Source of the DNA: Coenobita brevimanus
Lineage: Eukaryota; Arthropoda; Malacostraca; Decapoda; Coenobitidae
DNA length: 64,000 nucleotides
NCBI GenBank assembly: GCA_032717465.1
Contig: CM064664.1
Coordinates: 4,913,173 to 4,977,172 of the forward strand
Direction: 5' to 3'
Shown: piece by piece, positions 10,941 to 23,752 of the stretch
Layout of the letters: each line of letters opens with the position of its first letter
Position numbering within the stretch: the first letter of the stretch is position 1
Translations under genes and position numbers: made by a program
Notes under the pieces: model-generated
Told to the model about the DNA's origin: nothing
Database searches by the model: none
The model's input: only the letters and a program-made list of their open reading frames with translations

Positions 10941-12075
10941 GCCAAGAACCCTCTCGGCCTGCCTTCTGCCTCTGACTTTCCTTCCCCCTCATCGTACGGC
11001 AGTCCGAATCGCCAACCTCGTCCCTTCACCCCTCACCCTCCCTGAAGGGCTCATAATCTATGAGATAGAGGAAGCCGAGCCCTGTGCCTCTTCTCCCTCC
11101 TACTCCCATGCCCCCCTGCCCCCCATTCCCAACCATCTCTCTGCCTATCAGTCGGACACCCTTCGCCGCCTCCTCCTGGATTTCCAGGATATGTTTGCGG
11201 CAGGGCCAGCGGACATCGGACACACCACCTACCTGGCTCACAAAATTCATACAACGGGCCTGCCTATCCGACAGCCATCCTGACGAAAGAATCTCAAACA
11301 GCGGGAAGAGGAAGACCGCCAGGTGCAGGAGATGATCGAAGCTGGAGTCGTCTCCCCCTCCACCAGCCCCTGGTCCTTCTCTGTCATCCTCGTGAGGAAG
11401 AAGGATGGCACAATGTGGTTCTACGTCGACTACCACCAACTTAACTACCAAAGACGCCACTCCAATCCCGCGTATAGACGATTCCCTGGATTCCCAGTAT
11501 GGAGTGTCCTGGTTCTCTACCCTGGACCTTCAGTCCCAGGGTATTGGCAGGTTCCCGTGCAACAGGAAGATCGAGGTAAAACTGCTTTTTCGACTAGTAA
11601 CGGGAAACATTACATTTTTAATGTCCTGCCGTTCGGTCTCTGCAAAGCCCCCGCCACCTTCTCCAGGTTAATGGAGTCCGTCCTCAGCAGTCTCATGTGG
11701 GAAAGATGCCTCGTGTACTTTGATGACGTCATTGTTTTCAGCCAAACCTGGGCCGACCACCTGCAGCACCTCCGCCGGGTTTTTACCAGGATCCAACAGG
11801 CAGGCCTCAAACTCCTGCCCACCAAGAGCGTTCTAGCTGCCAGAACCGTCTCGTTCCTGGGGCATGTCATCTCCCAGGCAGGAATATCTCCCAACCCTGA
11901 CAAGCTCCATGCTATTGCGGATATACCCCCACCACAGGACGTACACGGCGTCAGAGCCTTCCTCGGCTTGACATCCTATTACCGCCGTTTCGTGAAGGGG
12001 TTTACCCACAACGCCAAACCACTCCACGAGCTGACCCATAAGGAGGAACCATTCCTCTGGACAGAGGAGAGATGA
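10941..12075 (+). pseudogene. pol: Gypsy pol, reverse transcriptase (unit 2)
   Basis: A 250-codon uninterrupted piece (11323-12075) spans VVSPSTSPWSF, the FYVDY and YIFNVLPFG variants, YFDD at 11716-11727 and the connection region, ending at TGA 12073-12075. The extra C missing from unit 1 is present, so this unit keeps a longer frame. The region between the two short frames near 11450-11530 (LNYQRRHSN) reads better in the next frame (TTKDATPIPRIDDSL), so an old indel pair lies there. It is shared by all units. Confidence 0.9.
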
Positions 12076-12620
12076 GCTGCCTTCCAGGAGTTTAAAGACA
12101 AACTCGTTTCCATCCCCATCATGGCTTTTCCCGACTACGCCCTTCCCTTCCACCTCTATACCAACATCTCCCTCCTTGCCCTAGGCACTGTGTTGGGACA
12201 AGTCTAAGAGGGCCACGAGCACATCATTCCCTGTGCCAGCCGTACTCTGAATTAGGCAGAGAAAATCTATGGCGCCAACAAGCAAGAATGTTTGGGCATA
12301 ATCTGGGCGCTCGAACACTTCCGGGCATATCTCTCCGGGACCCAAGTCACCATCATTATGGACCACCAATCCCTCCAGTGGTTATGACAGTCTGACACCC
12401 GCAACGCCCAACTCATCAGAAGGGTGCAAAACTCTGGAGGAGTTCAATTACGAGATCTCATACCCTCCCAGCAAACTCCATACCAACACGGACGCTCTCT
12501 CTCGGCTTCCCATCCACGCAGCCCAGCCAGAACCAGACCTCCTCCAGCAGTGGCACCGCAAGGAGCGACCCCCTTGGATTCCTCACCACCTTTTCAAAAA
12601 ACTGTATCGGCAGGGCAATC
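12076..12620 (+). pseudogene. pol: Gypsy pol, RNase H region (unit 2)
   Basis: In this unit the frame from RT into RNase H has no indel, so the four stops at 12073 (TGA), 12205 (TAA), 12253 (TAG) and 12385 (TGA) are strictly in one frame (spacings 132, 48 and 132). They fall inside otherwise well-conserved RNase H sequence, next to GTVLGQV, RTLN and LQWL. Confidence 0.8.
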
Positions 12621-12625
12621 ACCTC

Positions 12626-13599
12626 TTGACCCCCTCCAGTCATATTCTCCTAGTCCCTGACACCACCCTCGATGCCCTACGACACCTTCACACTCACAAA
12701 GGCATTCACCTGGGTACAAAAAAACTGCTGCAAGTTTTCAACGACGCATACTGGGCGCCCTCGCCAAAGAAATCATCCAAAGCTGCCACTCCTGTGCCCT
12801 TGGCAAAGACATTACATGCTCCGCAGGACCATCGGGCCATATCACCGCCCACAAACCCTGGCAGCTGTTACCAATTGATGTGGTACGGATCCTGCCTCCA
12901 AAATCAGGCTATCGATACGTCATCACGTTCATAGACACGTATTCCAAGTTCGTCGTGGCCTGTCCAGTGAAGGAACACCAAGCTGTCACAGTAGCCAATG
13001 CCCTCCTTCGGCACATTTTTCCCTACTTTGGCATTCCCCAAGTGATCCACTCAGATACCTGAATGCACCAATAAGATCTGGGAGGAACTAGCCAATATTT
13101 TCGGGTACAACATCTCCCACTCCTACCCTTCTGGCCACAGGAAAATGCAGTGTGCAAGTGCAGCCATTGTACCCTCATGATTCAGCTCCGCACACGAATA
13201 GAACCCACTAAGGACAGTGACTGGCCCACCCATGTAAAAATCGTACAATGGGGCATCAACTCCTGCCCCCGAGAGGACAGAATTTCGCCATATGAGCGAG
13301 TATTCAGAGAGACACCCCTCCTGCTGCCCCTTCGGCAGGATCTGCAACCACCCACCTCCGCTCCCACAATGGACCCACTGCACCACCTCAAGTGCCATTT
13401 GACCCACCTCCAACACGACCTAGACCTCAGCCCCGACACAGCCTCCAACCCCTACAAACCAGGTGACACTGTCATGATCGCCCAGCTCCCCACCCCTCAC
13501 AAACCCGCACCCTGCTTGGCAGGATCCCACACCATCACTTGGGTCCCCAACCCGTATCAGGTCACTGTTAACTACCACAGCGCCCCTCGCACCCTCTGA
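12626..13599 (+). pseudogene. pol: Gypsy pol, integrase (unit 2)
   Basis: Motif order matches unit 1. The core keeps what look like ancestral residues (FNDAYW, VVACPV, FGIPQVIHSD). The break after the second Asp and the TL-stop-N near 13597 are shared with unit 1. Unit 2 has a private small deletion near 13120 (CTCCTACCCTTCTGG, against CTCCTCCCCCTACTGG). Confidence 0.85.
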
Positions 13600-14846
13600 A
13601 ACCGGCACATGTGCCCCTTCCGCACTCCTGCCCCCACCGCCCCGGCCCCATGCCCTGTCCCACCCTCTACCCCAGTGCCACCCCCCCTCCTACCTACGAA
13701 TGCTACATCTCCTCCCCATCTCCCTCCTCCTCCCCCTCCCCTGCCACTTCCGTTTCCCCAGCCACCACACGGCATCACACCTCACTTGACAACTCTCCTG
13801 CACCACCAACACCCTGTCGCTCCCCCACCCCTTCTCTACCAGCCACCCACTCCCCCGCGCCCAGCACCACGTGTCCCACCCTCACCCCCACATCTCCACC
13901 TCCACCCTCACCCACCACCGCCCCCACCCCCTCCAACCCACTGCATCCCCCACCCCCACTCCAAACTCCCCACCCCCTGCCTCAACCACCTCCAACCCAA
14001 CCGCACGTGCCCCATGCGCCTCACGCCCACACCAACCCCGCACACCCATGTCACCACCCACACCGACCCTCAAAATAACCACACCCGCTCTGGGTGCCTC
14101 TTCTGCCCACCTGCCTGATACAGCCATTCCCCCACCCCACCTGCCTCGCCACAAAATCGCACTCCCACCCCTGCCCTAAACCACCTCACCCTCATGCTAC
14201 ATCAAGCCTAAATCCCAGCCACCTATACTCCCCAGAAACACTACGCTGCATTATCTCGGCATAAAACCCGACACCTACCATCCGTCTCAAGCATTCAGCA
14301 TCACACCACACCACGGGCAACAACTACCGCCATGAAGATACGGCTAGCTGTATGGGCACCGTCACTCAGACGCAACCAACGAGTCCGAGGACCACACCAT
14401 CTCCTCCAACTCCTCCACTCTTCCACCACCACATCCACCCTCTTCCTCACCTGTGACGCAGAGCAGGACGAGAACACCGCCACCACAGCCTGGCACGCCC
14501 TCCTCTGACACCTACAGCCAGTCTGCACCACCCATGATATGCAAGTCTACCACCTCCAGTCATGGAGACGTGACTTTTTCCCAGGAGACGGTGGAAAAAT
14601 GCAGCATAGTGCCCCCTGGAACACCCAGCCACCCCCACAGGGAATACAGCATAATGCCCCCATGAACACCCAGATACCCCCACAAGGAGCCCACGGAGGA
14701 GCAGTAGCAGTGAGCAGGGACTCGGTGCGACAACGGCCTAAGTCAGCCTGGGCTGCGCGCCACTATTACCCGGAGCTCACCCGCCGTCGCCATACCAGGA
14801 ATACTGCACTACCTTCCGGGTGAGCCTCCACGAATCAGTTAAGGGG
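13600..14846 (+). other. C-rich proline-coding region (unit 2)
   Basis: It is equivalent to 4743-5990. Multi-frame Pro-rich reading comes from nucleotide composition. No env-like membrane segment was found. Confidence 0.5.
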
Positions 14847-14885
14847 TGGAGCTGCCTATCAAACTCCTGCCAGCACCCCAGAGGA

Positions 14886-15496
14886 GACGGCAAGTAGCCA
14901 CTCCCGCCTTCATCAGGACACATCCAGTAGCCTCTCTGAAGATGTCTTCCTCTTTGAGTCGGCCAGTAGCCGCTCGCCCCTCGCTAAGGAAACTGCCTGT
15001 AGCCATCCTGAGGGTAATCAGGAGACGGGAGGTAGCCGCTCCCACCGTTGCCAAGAGACAACCTGTGATTGCTCTGAAGGTGTCCTTAGGGAGACGGCCG
15101 CTCCAAACCCCTCCTGAAGGAGACAGCCTGTAGCTGCTCCCACCTTCATCAGATGGCCTGCAGCCGCTCCGAAGGTGTTCCCCCTGAGACGGCCAGTAGT
15201 CGCTCACCCCTGCTGAAGGAGATGGCCAGTAGCCGCTCACCCCTGCTGAAGGAGATGGCCAGTAGCCGCTCACCCCTGCTGAAGGAGATGGCCAGTAGCT
15301 GCTCCCGCTTTCATCAGACGGCCAGGAGCCGCTCCAAAGGTGTCCCCCTTGAGTCGGCCTGTAGTAGCTCTCGCCTTCACCAGACGGCCTGTAGCTGCTT
15401 CGAAGGTGTCCCTGGGTTTGCTGGCAGTCACTCACCCTCTCAGGCCACGGCCAGTAGCCGAGCCTTCGCGGCTTGTAGCCGCGCCCCTAGGAAGCC
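14886..15496 (+). repeat. Minisatellite in the Gypsy 3' region (unit 2)
   Basis: The core at 15186-15317 has four 33-bp copies. The last one carries private changes (AGCTGCTCCCGCTTTC) relative to units 1 and 3. Confidence 0.9.
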
Positions 15497-16010
15497 ATGG
15501 CCAGTAGCTGGGCCCTACGGCAGGAAGTGGCTGAGAGCCGTCCTGCCGCCTAAGCTTGACGCCTGTTTCTCAACCCACAATGCAGAGGGCTTCAAAGAGT
15601 ATTGGAGAGGCCCTGTAGTCTCCCCCGGCCTCTTTTCCCTACAACTGGTTCTGAAGGCGACCCATCTGATGGACCCTGATGCAGACTGGTGCTGCAGCCC
15701 CTTCCTGTCGGCGCCGCCCAGCCCTGGGGACCGCAGTCGTCGGGAACCCCAGACCATCCCCAGAATGCCTGGGTGAGAACTTCCTACACCTCAACGGCAG
15801 AGGACCTCCCCCTCCGTCAGGAGCCTGAACGACTAGTTCAGGCAATTGTTTGGCCCCAGCCCTGAGGGCCGCACTCCTGTCCCCAGCCCTGAGAGTACGG
15901 GACCCTTCGCCACCCACAGCCCCGGATGAGAGCAGACGTCCCTGCGCATGATCCCGTGCCCCCTGAGCACGGAGTCTCCTGGTCGTGCCCAGCCCCGTCA
16001 GTAGCGGAAA
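15497..16010 (+). other. GC-rich 3' noncoding part of Gypsy (unit 2)
   Basis: It is equivalent to 6641-7154 and ends at the CR1 terminal repeats starting near 16011. Nothing further is recognised. Confidence 0.6.
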
Positions 16011-17627
16011 TGTTCTTACCTAATTTTTCTTACCTAATTGTATCTTTACAGGAATGAGTCAAGCTCGTACTGTCCCGTGTCTTAAACCATATTTATCGTA
16101 CATATCCTTAAATTTGTGAAATGTTTTGGCACACACTATTTCATTCAGTAGTGCATTCCATTGATCAATTGCTCTGTTTGGGAAACTGAGTTTCCTTACG
16201 TCTTTATCACCTCTCTTCTTATGCAGTTTTTTGCAGTGTCCTCTTGCTGATGCTTCTCCATATGTTAAGTAATCATTTATGTCTATTTTCTCCTTTCCTG
16301 ATATGCATTTATATAGCATTATCATGTCACCTCTTTTCCTTCTCTCCTGTAGTGTTGGTAGATTCAGTTTATTTAGTCTTTCTTCGTAGCTTAGGTCCCT
16401 TAAGCTTGGTATCCATCTTGTAGCGGCCCTTTGAACTTTTTCAATCTTGTCTATATGCTTTTTGAGATGAGGACTCCAGACTACTGATGCATATTCCAGG
16501 GTTGGTCTAATGAATGCTGTTATTATCCTTCTTAGCATTTCTTCATTTATGTATGTGAATGCTATTCTCATATTTGCAAGCAGTGTATACATGTTCCGTA
16601 CCTTCTCACTGATGTGGTCAGCCGGAGATAGTCTGTTATTGATAATCACACCTAGGTCTTTCTCTCTTTCTGATGTGTATAGGGTTTTATTTCCTAACTT
16701 ATAATCCCAATCTGGTCTTTTTCCACTTTTACCAAACTTGATTACATGACACTTGTCCACATTGAATTCCATTTGCCATGTACTACTCCATTCATGAAGT
16801 TTATTTAATTCTTTTTGTAGCTCTTTACAAGAGTCTGTGTTAGTAATTCTCCTTTGTATTTTTGCATCATCTGCAGACATATTCAGATAGCTCTCATTTC
16901 CAGTGTTACTGTTTGTATCATTTATATACACTAAAAACATGATTGGTGCCAGCACTGAACCCTGTGGTACTCCACTAGTCACTTCTTTCCATGATGAGTA
17001 GTTTCCTCTTAGTACTGTCCTCATTTCTCTTTTTATGAGAAAGTCTTGCATCCAACAAAACAGTTTGCCTCAAATTCCTCCTTGATGGTACAGTTTCCAT
17101 AAAAGTCTTTGGTGTGGTACTGTGTCAAAAGCTTTCTTGAAATCTAAATAGATACTGTCCACCCATCCTTCCCTTTCCTGTATTGTGTTTGTTACTCTGT
17201 CATAGTAGCTCAACAGATTAGAAACACATGATTTTCCTTTTCTGAAACCAAACTGTCTTTCTGTTATCATACTGTGTTCTTCTAGATGGTTTACCCAAGC
17301 TTTTCTTATAAGTTTTTCTAATACCTTGCTTACAACACTGGTCAGTGATACTGGTCGGTAGTTGAGTGGATTTTGTCTATTTCCTTTCTTGAATAAGGGG
17401 ACAATATTTGCTTTCTTCCAAATATCAGGTAGTTTACCTTGACTCAAGGATTTCTTGAAAATTAAAAATAATGGTTTACTTAACTCCTTTGCACATTCTC
17501 GTAATACCCAACATGAAATTTCATCAGGACCACTTGCTTTTCCTCTGTCTAATCTACTTAACTCCTCCTGTATTACTTTTTCTGCTATTTGTATATCTGG
17601 TAGTATGTGTGGACATGCGTGTTCCAC
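16011..17627 (-). pseudogene. CR1-like LINE, 3' end and reverse transcriptase (unit 2)
   Basis: Frames 17627-17070 and 17051-16059 repeat the split RT with the same TGA after HQGGI and the same SADD. It keeps NYRPVSLTS, where unit 1 has SYRPVSLTS. The stretch 17630-17720 upstream of the RT has private changes (ACATTTTTGTC, TGTGTGAATAAG). Confidence 0.9.
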
Positions 17628-17814
17628 ATAGTCCCGCTCAACATTTTTGTCTTCTGTAAAAGCTAATAGGAAATTCTTATTTAGTGCTTCACAAATATCT
17701 TTCTCTTGTGTGAATAAGTGATTCCCTCGTCCGTAATGGATTGTAATATATCTTTTACTTTAGTTTTGCTTCTGATATAGCTGTAAAACAGCTTTGGTTG
17801 ATCACTACTTTTAT

Positions 17815-19182
17815 TTAATATATCCTCCTCAAACTGTTTTGGGCTTCCCTCTTTATTCTTGTATAGTCGTTTCTTGCCTGTTTGTAATTATTATACGCCC
17901 TTTCACTATTGTGTCTTCTGTATCTATTCCACAACAAATCTCTTCTTTCTTTTGATTTTTTACATTCTGTATTGAACCATTTCTGTATTTTCTTATCTGC
18001 TTCTTTGTGCTGTGGGATGTACTTCTGGACTCCTATTTCATAAAATTCACAAAAATTTTTATATACAGCATTTAAATCTTGTCCTCTAAGCTCATTTTCC
18101 CAATCAACTTCTAAGAAATACTTCTTTAGGTCTTGATAATTTCCCTTTTTATAGTTTAGGCTCTTTTTGTAACTATCATTGCTGTTTACTATGTCATATG
18201 CTATCCTGAAGTTATAATTTAGTACTGCATGATCGCTTTTGCCGAGTGGAGGGTGATATATTAAACTGTCAATATCATTTTCTTGCCTTGTAAATATTTG
18301 ATCTAGCACTGAAGGTACATCAAGTCCTCTTTTTCTGGTGGTTTCCCTCACATGTTGCGTTAAGAAAAACTCTTGTACAAGATCCAGGAGCTTTTGGTCC
18401 CAACAGCTTTCTTGGCTATTTATATCTAGAGTATTCCAATTTTTATTTGTATTGAAGTCCCCAGTTAGTATAATTCTTTCCGATTTCTCTTCCATTTTAT
18501 GTAGCAATGATCTTACACTCTAACTTGTACTCTCTGCCAGGTCCTCATATTCGTCTCTTTCCCATGTGTTTGATCTGGGTGACATGTACAAATTGGCTAC
18601 AATTACTTTACCTTCAGATGTGTCGATCTCTACTGCAATCAGTTCTACTTGTGATGGTATATCTAGTTTTATTTCCTTGACTTTTAGATTTTTCTTAGTT
18701 AATATTATAATTCCTTCTTTTTTAAAATATCTGTCTCTTCTCCATATATTGTATTCCTCTAAGTTTAGTATGTCATTTGATATCCCTGGTATTAATTTTG
18801 TTTCAGTTAGGCATATTATTTGTGACTCATTTTCTCTGACATAATCATTCATTACTAGTAATTTAGATACCATTCCATCCACATTTGAGTACATCAACTT
18901 TATCATCTTGTTTATATACTTGTCATGACATGGTTCTACTACCTTCCTCCTTTTTCTTCCATCCTGTTTGTGTACCACTTTCGTACCTGCAATCCTATTA
19001 CTTTGTAAAAAATTTTTCTTCTTCTCCTCTTCTGATCTTCCCTCATTTTTTGTTTTTGCTTCCTCCCTTTTCTCTTTCAGTAATTTCAGTTCCTTTTGTG
19101 TTAGGCATCTTTTTATCCATACATTTTTGAACTCCTCTTTTTCCTTAAGATTCTTTGCATTTTTTAGTATCTCTTCCACAGT
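17815..19182 (-). pseudogene. CR1-like LINE, ORF1 tail fused to endonuclease (unit 2, truncated)
   Basis: The frame of unit 1 is here split into 19179-18520 and 18507-17815 by a private nonsense change in the T-S-Q-S stretch (CAG to TAG on the minus strand at about 18520-18522). Endonuclease motifs CLTETK, GDFNTN and GKSDHAVL remain. It is cut at 19182 by the second unit junction. Confidence 0.85.
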
Positions 19183-19199
19183 TTTAGTATCTCCCCCAG
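19169..19199 (+). other. Junction between unit 2 and unit 3, identical filler
   Basis: The base order is the same as at 10311-10341: LINE CTTCCACAGT, filler TTTAGTATC(TC), Gypsy TCCCCCAGTTTACC. Identity of an arbitrary breakpoint means one original junction was copied. Confidence 0.9.
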
Positions 19200-19735
19200 T
19201 TTACCACAAGATGAAGCTGAACGGGGCGAAAGCCAGACTTCTGACCGATACGGGAGCAGCCAGATCCTGCCTTTATAGCCATTACTTCTCCCACCACAAA
19301 TCGACCTTTGGCCCATTCTACCCCACAGCTACTCACCTTGTGGATGTGGGGGATGGCCCCCTGCCCATCAGTGGGGAGACACGGGACCTAAGAGTCGACA
19401 CCCACCAACCGATGTCAACCCAGCACCAGTTTATAATTTTCGACTCTACCTGCCGGAATTACGACGGGTACCTGGGGCTGGACCTGTTGCAGAAGCTAGG
19501 GGCCACCATAGATTGCCACAACAGACAGCTCCAGTTCCGTGAACCGCCCGACCCTCCCCCCCCCGGCCCGTCTGCACCTGCATGCCACGGCCCCGGCCGG
19601 AAGACTCCACCCCCCCTTCCTTCCTCTTCCCCCCTCCCTCTCTTATTCTCCCCTACCCCCTCCCCCTCTTATTACCTTCCACCACCCCCCCTCCCTCTTT
19701 TCCTGACACCATTTCTGCTGCCGTCACCATTCCCC
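19192..19735 (+). pseudogene. pol: Gypsy pol, aspartic protease region (unit 3)
   Basis: The active-site stretch reads RLLTDTGAARS: the residue before DTG is Thr (ACC at about 19243), where units 1 and 2 have Val. The C-run in the linker is longer than in unit 2. The apparent ORF starting at 18968 is again a LINE-Gypsy chimera. Confidence 0.85.
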
Positions 19736-19805
19736 CCCATCATGAAGCCTGGGTGCCCCTCAACCGGCCCTCCGGCCCCTCTGTCCTATGCTCCCCACTC
19801 CTGCC

Positions 19806-20940
19806 GCCAGGAACCCTCTCGGCCTGCCTTCTGCCTCTGACTTTCCTTCCCCCTCATCGTACGGCAGTCCGAATCGCCAACCTCGTCCCTTCACCCCTCA
19901 CCCTCCCTAAAGGGCTCATAATCTATGAGATGGAGGAAGCCGAGCCCTGTGCCTCTTCTCCCTCCTACTCCCATGCCCCCCTGCCCCCCATTCCCAACCA
20001 TCTCTCTGCCTATCAGTCGGACACCCTTCGCCGCCTCCTCCTGGATTTCCAGGATATGTTTGCGGCAGGGCCAGCGGACATCGGACACACCACCTACCTG
20101 GCTCACAAAATTCATACAACGGGCCTGCCTATCCGACAGCCATCCTGACGAAAGAATCTCAAACAGCGGGAAGAGGAAGACCGCCAGGTGCAGGAGATGA
20201 TCGAAGCTGGAGTCGTCTCCCCCTCCACCAGCCCCTGGTCCTTCTCTGTCATCCTCGTGAGGAAGAAGGATGGCACAATGTGGTTCTGCGTCGACTACCA
20301 CCAACTTAACTACCAAAGACGCCACTCCAATCCCGCGTATAGACGATTCCCTGGATTCCCAGTATGGAGTGTCCTGGTTCTCTACCCTGGACCTTCAGTC
20401 CCAGGGTATTGGCAGGTTCCCGTGCAACAGGAAGATCGAGGTAAAACTGCTTTTTCGACTAGTAACGGGAAACATTACGAGTTTAATGTCCTGCCGTTCG
20501 GTCTCTGCAAAGCCCCCGCCACCTTCTCCAGGTTAATGGAGTCCGTCCTCAGCAGTCTCATGTGGGAAAGATGCCTCGTGTACTTTGATGACGTCATTGT
20601 TTTCAGCCAAACCTGGGCCGACCACCTGCAGCACCTCCGCCGGGTTTTTACCAGGATCCAACAGGCAGGCCTCAAACTCCTGCCCACCAAGAGCGTTCTA
20701 GCTGCCAGAACCGTCTCGTTCCTGGGGCATGTCATCTCCCAGGCAGGAATATCTCCCAACCCTGACAAGCTCCATGCTATTGCGGATATACCCCCACCAC
20801 AGGACGTACACGGCGTCAGAGCCTTCCTCGGCTTGACATCCTATTACCGCCGTTTCGTGAAGGGGTTTACCCACAACGCCAAACCACTCCACGAGCTGAC
20901 CCATAAGGAGGAACCATTCCTCTGGACAGAGGAGAGATGA
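19806..20940 (+). pseudogene. pol: Gypsy pol, reverse transcriptase (unit 3)
   Basis: Frame 20188-20940 carries the canonical FCVDY (TGC at 20286-20288) and YEFNVLPFGL, with YFDD at 20581-20592. These match the Ty3/Gypsy consensus, while units 1 and 2 share the altered FYVDY and YIFNV. This unit is therefore the best proxy for the pre-duplication state. It still has the TGA at 20938-20940. Confidence 0.9.
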
Positions 20941-21485
20941 GCTGCCTTCCAGGAGTTTAAAGACAAACTCGTTTCCACCCCCATCATGGCTTTTCCCGAC
21001 TACGCCCTTCCCTTCCACCTCTATACCAACATCTCCCTCCTTGCCCTAGGCACTGTGTTGGGACAAGTCTAAGAGGGCCACGAGCACATCATTCCCTGTG
21101 CCAGCCGTACTCTGAATTAGGCGGAGAAAATCTATGGCGCCAACAAGCAAGAATGTTTGGGCATAATCTGGGCGCTCGAACACTTCCGGGCATATCTCTC
21201 CGGGACCCAAGTCACCATCATTATGGACCACCAATCCCTCCAGTGGTTATGACAGTCTGACACCCGCAACGCCCAACTCATCAGAAGGGTGCAAAACTCT
21301 GGAGGAGTTCAATTACGAGATCTCATACCCTCCCGGCAAACTCCATACCAACACGGACGCTCTCTCTCGGCTTCCCATCCACGCAGCCCAGCCAGAACCA
21401 GACCTCCTCCAGCAGTGGCACCGCAAGGAGCGACCCCCTTGGATTCCTCACCACCTTTTCAAAAAACTGTATCGGCAGGGCAATC
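20941..21485 (+). pseudogene. pol: Gypsy pol, RNase H region (unit 3)
   Basis: The four in-frame stops of the other units recur here (20938, 21070, 21118, 21250). Small private changes include GTTTCCACCCCC and AGGCGGAGAAA. Confidence 0.8.
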
Positions 21486-21490
21486 ACCTC

Positions 21491-22475
21491 TTGACCCCCT
21501 CCAGTCATATTCTCCTAGTCCCTGACACCACCCTCGATGCCCTACGACACCTTCACACTCACAAAGGCATTCACCTGGGTACAAAAAAACTGCTGCAAGT
21601 TTTCAACGACGCATACTGGGCGCCCTCGCCAAAGAAATCATCCAAAGCTGCCACTCCTGTGCCCTTGGCAAAGACATTACATGCTCCGCAGGACCATCGG
21701 GCCATATCACCGCCCACAAACCCTGGCAGCTGTTACCAATTGATGTGGTACGGATCCTGCCTCCAAAATCAGGCTATCGATACGTCATCACGTTCATAGA
21801 CACGTATTCCAAGTTCGTCGTGGCCTGTCCAGTGAAGGAACACCAAGCTGTCACAGTAGCCAATGCCCTCCTTCGGCACATTTTTCCCTACTTTGGCATT
21901 CCCCAAGTGATCCACTCAGATACCTGAATGCACCAATAAGATCTGGGAGGAACTAGCCAATATTTTCGGGTACAACATCTCCCACTCCTCCCCCTACTGG
22001 CCACAGGAAAATGCAGTGTGCAAGTGCAGCCATTGTACCCTCATGATTCAGCTCCGCACACGAATAGAACCCACTAAGGACAGTGACTGGCCCACCCATG
22101 TAAAAATCGTACAATGGGGCATCAACTCCTGCCCCTGAGAGGACAGAATTTCGCCATATGAGCGAGTATTCAGAGAGACACCCCTCCTGCTGCCCCTTCG
22201 GCAGGATCTGCAACCACCCACCTCCGCTCCCACAATGGACCCACTGCACCACCTCAAGTGCCATTTGACCCACCTCCAACACGACCTAGACCTCAGCCCC
22301 GACACAGCCTCCAACCCCTACAAACCAGGTGACACTGTCATGATCGCCCAGCTCCCCACCCCTCACAAACCCGCACCCTGCTTGACAGGATCCCACACCA
22401 TCACTTGGGTCCCCAACCCCTATCAGGTCACTGTTAACTACCACAGCGCCCCTCGCACCCTCCGAAACTGGCACA
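21491..22475 (+). pseudogene. pol: Gypsy pol, integrase and GPY/F-like tail (unit 3)
   Basis: It keeps the C-terminal reading TLRNWHMCPF (22460-22490), with Arg and Trp where units 1 and 2 have a stop and Arg, so the frame runs on into the proline-rich part (22235-22945). A private nonsense change lies at about 22136 (CCCTGAGAGG, against CCCCGAGAGG). The core Asp, Asp and Glu motifs are as in the other units. Confidence 0.85.
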
Positions 22476-23713
22476 TGTGCCCCTTCCGCGCTCCTGCCCC
22501 CACTGCCCCGGCCCCATGCCCTGTCCCACCCTCAACCCCAGTGCCACCCTCCCCTCCTACCTACGAATGCTACATCTCCTCCCCATCTCCCTCCCTCTCC
22601 CCCTCCCCTGCCACTTCCGTTTCCCCAGCCACCACACGGCATCACACCTCACTTGACAACTCTCCTGCACCACCAACACCCTGTCGCTCCCCCACCCCTT
22701 CTCTACCAGCCACCCACTCCCCCGCGCCCAGCACCACGTGTCCCACCCTCACCCCCACATCTCCACCTCCACCCTCACCCACCACCGCCCCCACCCCCTC
22801 CAACCCACTGCATCCCCCACCCCCACTCCAAACTCCCCACCCCCTGCCTCAACCACCTCCAACCCAACCGCACGTGCCCCATGCGCCTCACGCCCACACC
22901 AACCCCGCACACCCATGTCACCACCCACACCGACCCTCAAAATAACCACACCCGCTCTGGGTGCCTCTCCTGCCCACCTGCCTGATACAGCCATTCCCCC
23001 ACCCCACCTGCCTCGCCACAAAATCGCACTCCCACCCCTGCCCTAAACCACCTCACCCTCATGCTACATCAAGCCTAAATCCCAGCCACCTATACTCCCC
23101 AGAAACACTACGCTGCATTATCTCGGCATAAAACCCGACACCTACCATCCGTCTCAAGCATTCAGCATCACACCACACCACGGGCAACAACTACCGCCAT
23201 GAAGATACGGCTAGCTGTATGGGCACCGTCACTCAGACGCAACCAACGAGTCCGAGGACCACACCATCTCCTCCAACTCCTCCACTCTTCCACCACCACA
23301 TCCACCCTCTTCCTCACCTGTGACGCAGAGCAGGACGAGAACACCGCCACCACAGCCTGGCACGCCCTCCTCTGACACCTACAGCCAGTCTGCACCACCC
23401 ATGATATGCAAGTCTACCACCTCCAGTCATGGAGACGTGACTTTTTCCCAGGAGACGGTGGAAAAATGCAGCATAGTGCCCCCTGGAACACCCAGCCACC
23501 CCCACAGGGAATACAGCATAGTGCCCCCATGAACACCCGGATACCCCCACAAGGAGCCCACGGAGGAGCAGTAGCAGTGAGCAGGGACTCGGTGCGACAA
23601 CGGCCTAAGTCAGCCTGGGCTGCGCGCCACTATTACCCGGAGCTCACCCGCCGTCGCCATACCAGGAATACTGCACTACCTTCCGGGTGAGCCTCCACCA
23701 ATCAGTTAAGGGG
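22476..23713 (+). other. C-rich proline-coding region (unit 3)
   Basis: It is equivalent to 4743-5990. In this unit the proline-rich sequence is in frame with the integrase C-terminus up to 22945, suggesting it was once a C-terminal extension of Pol rather than a separate gene. Confidence 0.55.
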
Positions 23714-23752
23714 TGGAGCTGCCTATCAAGCTCCTGCCAGCACCCCAGAGGA

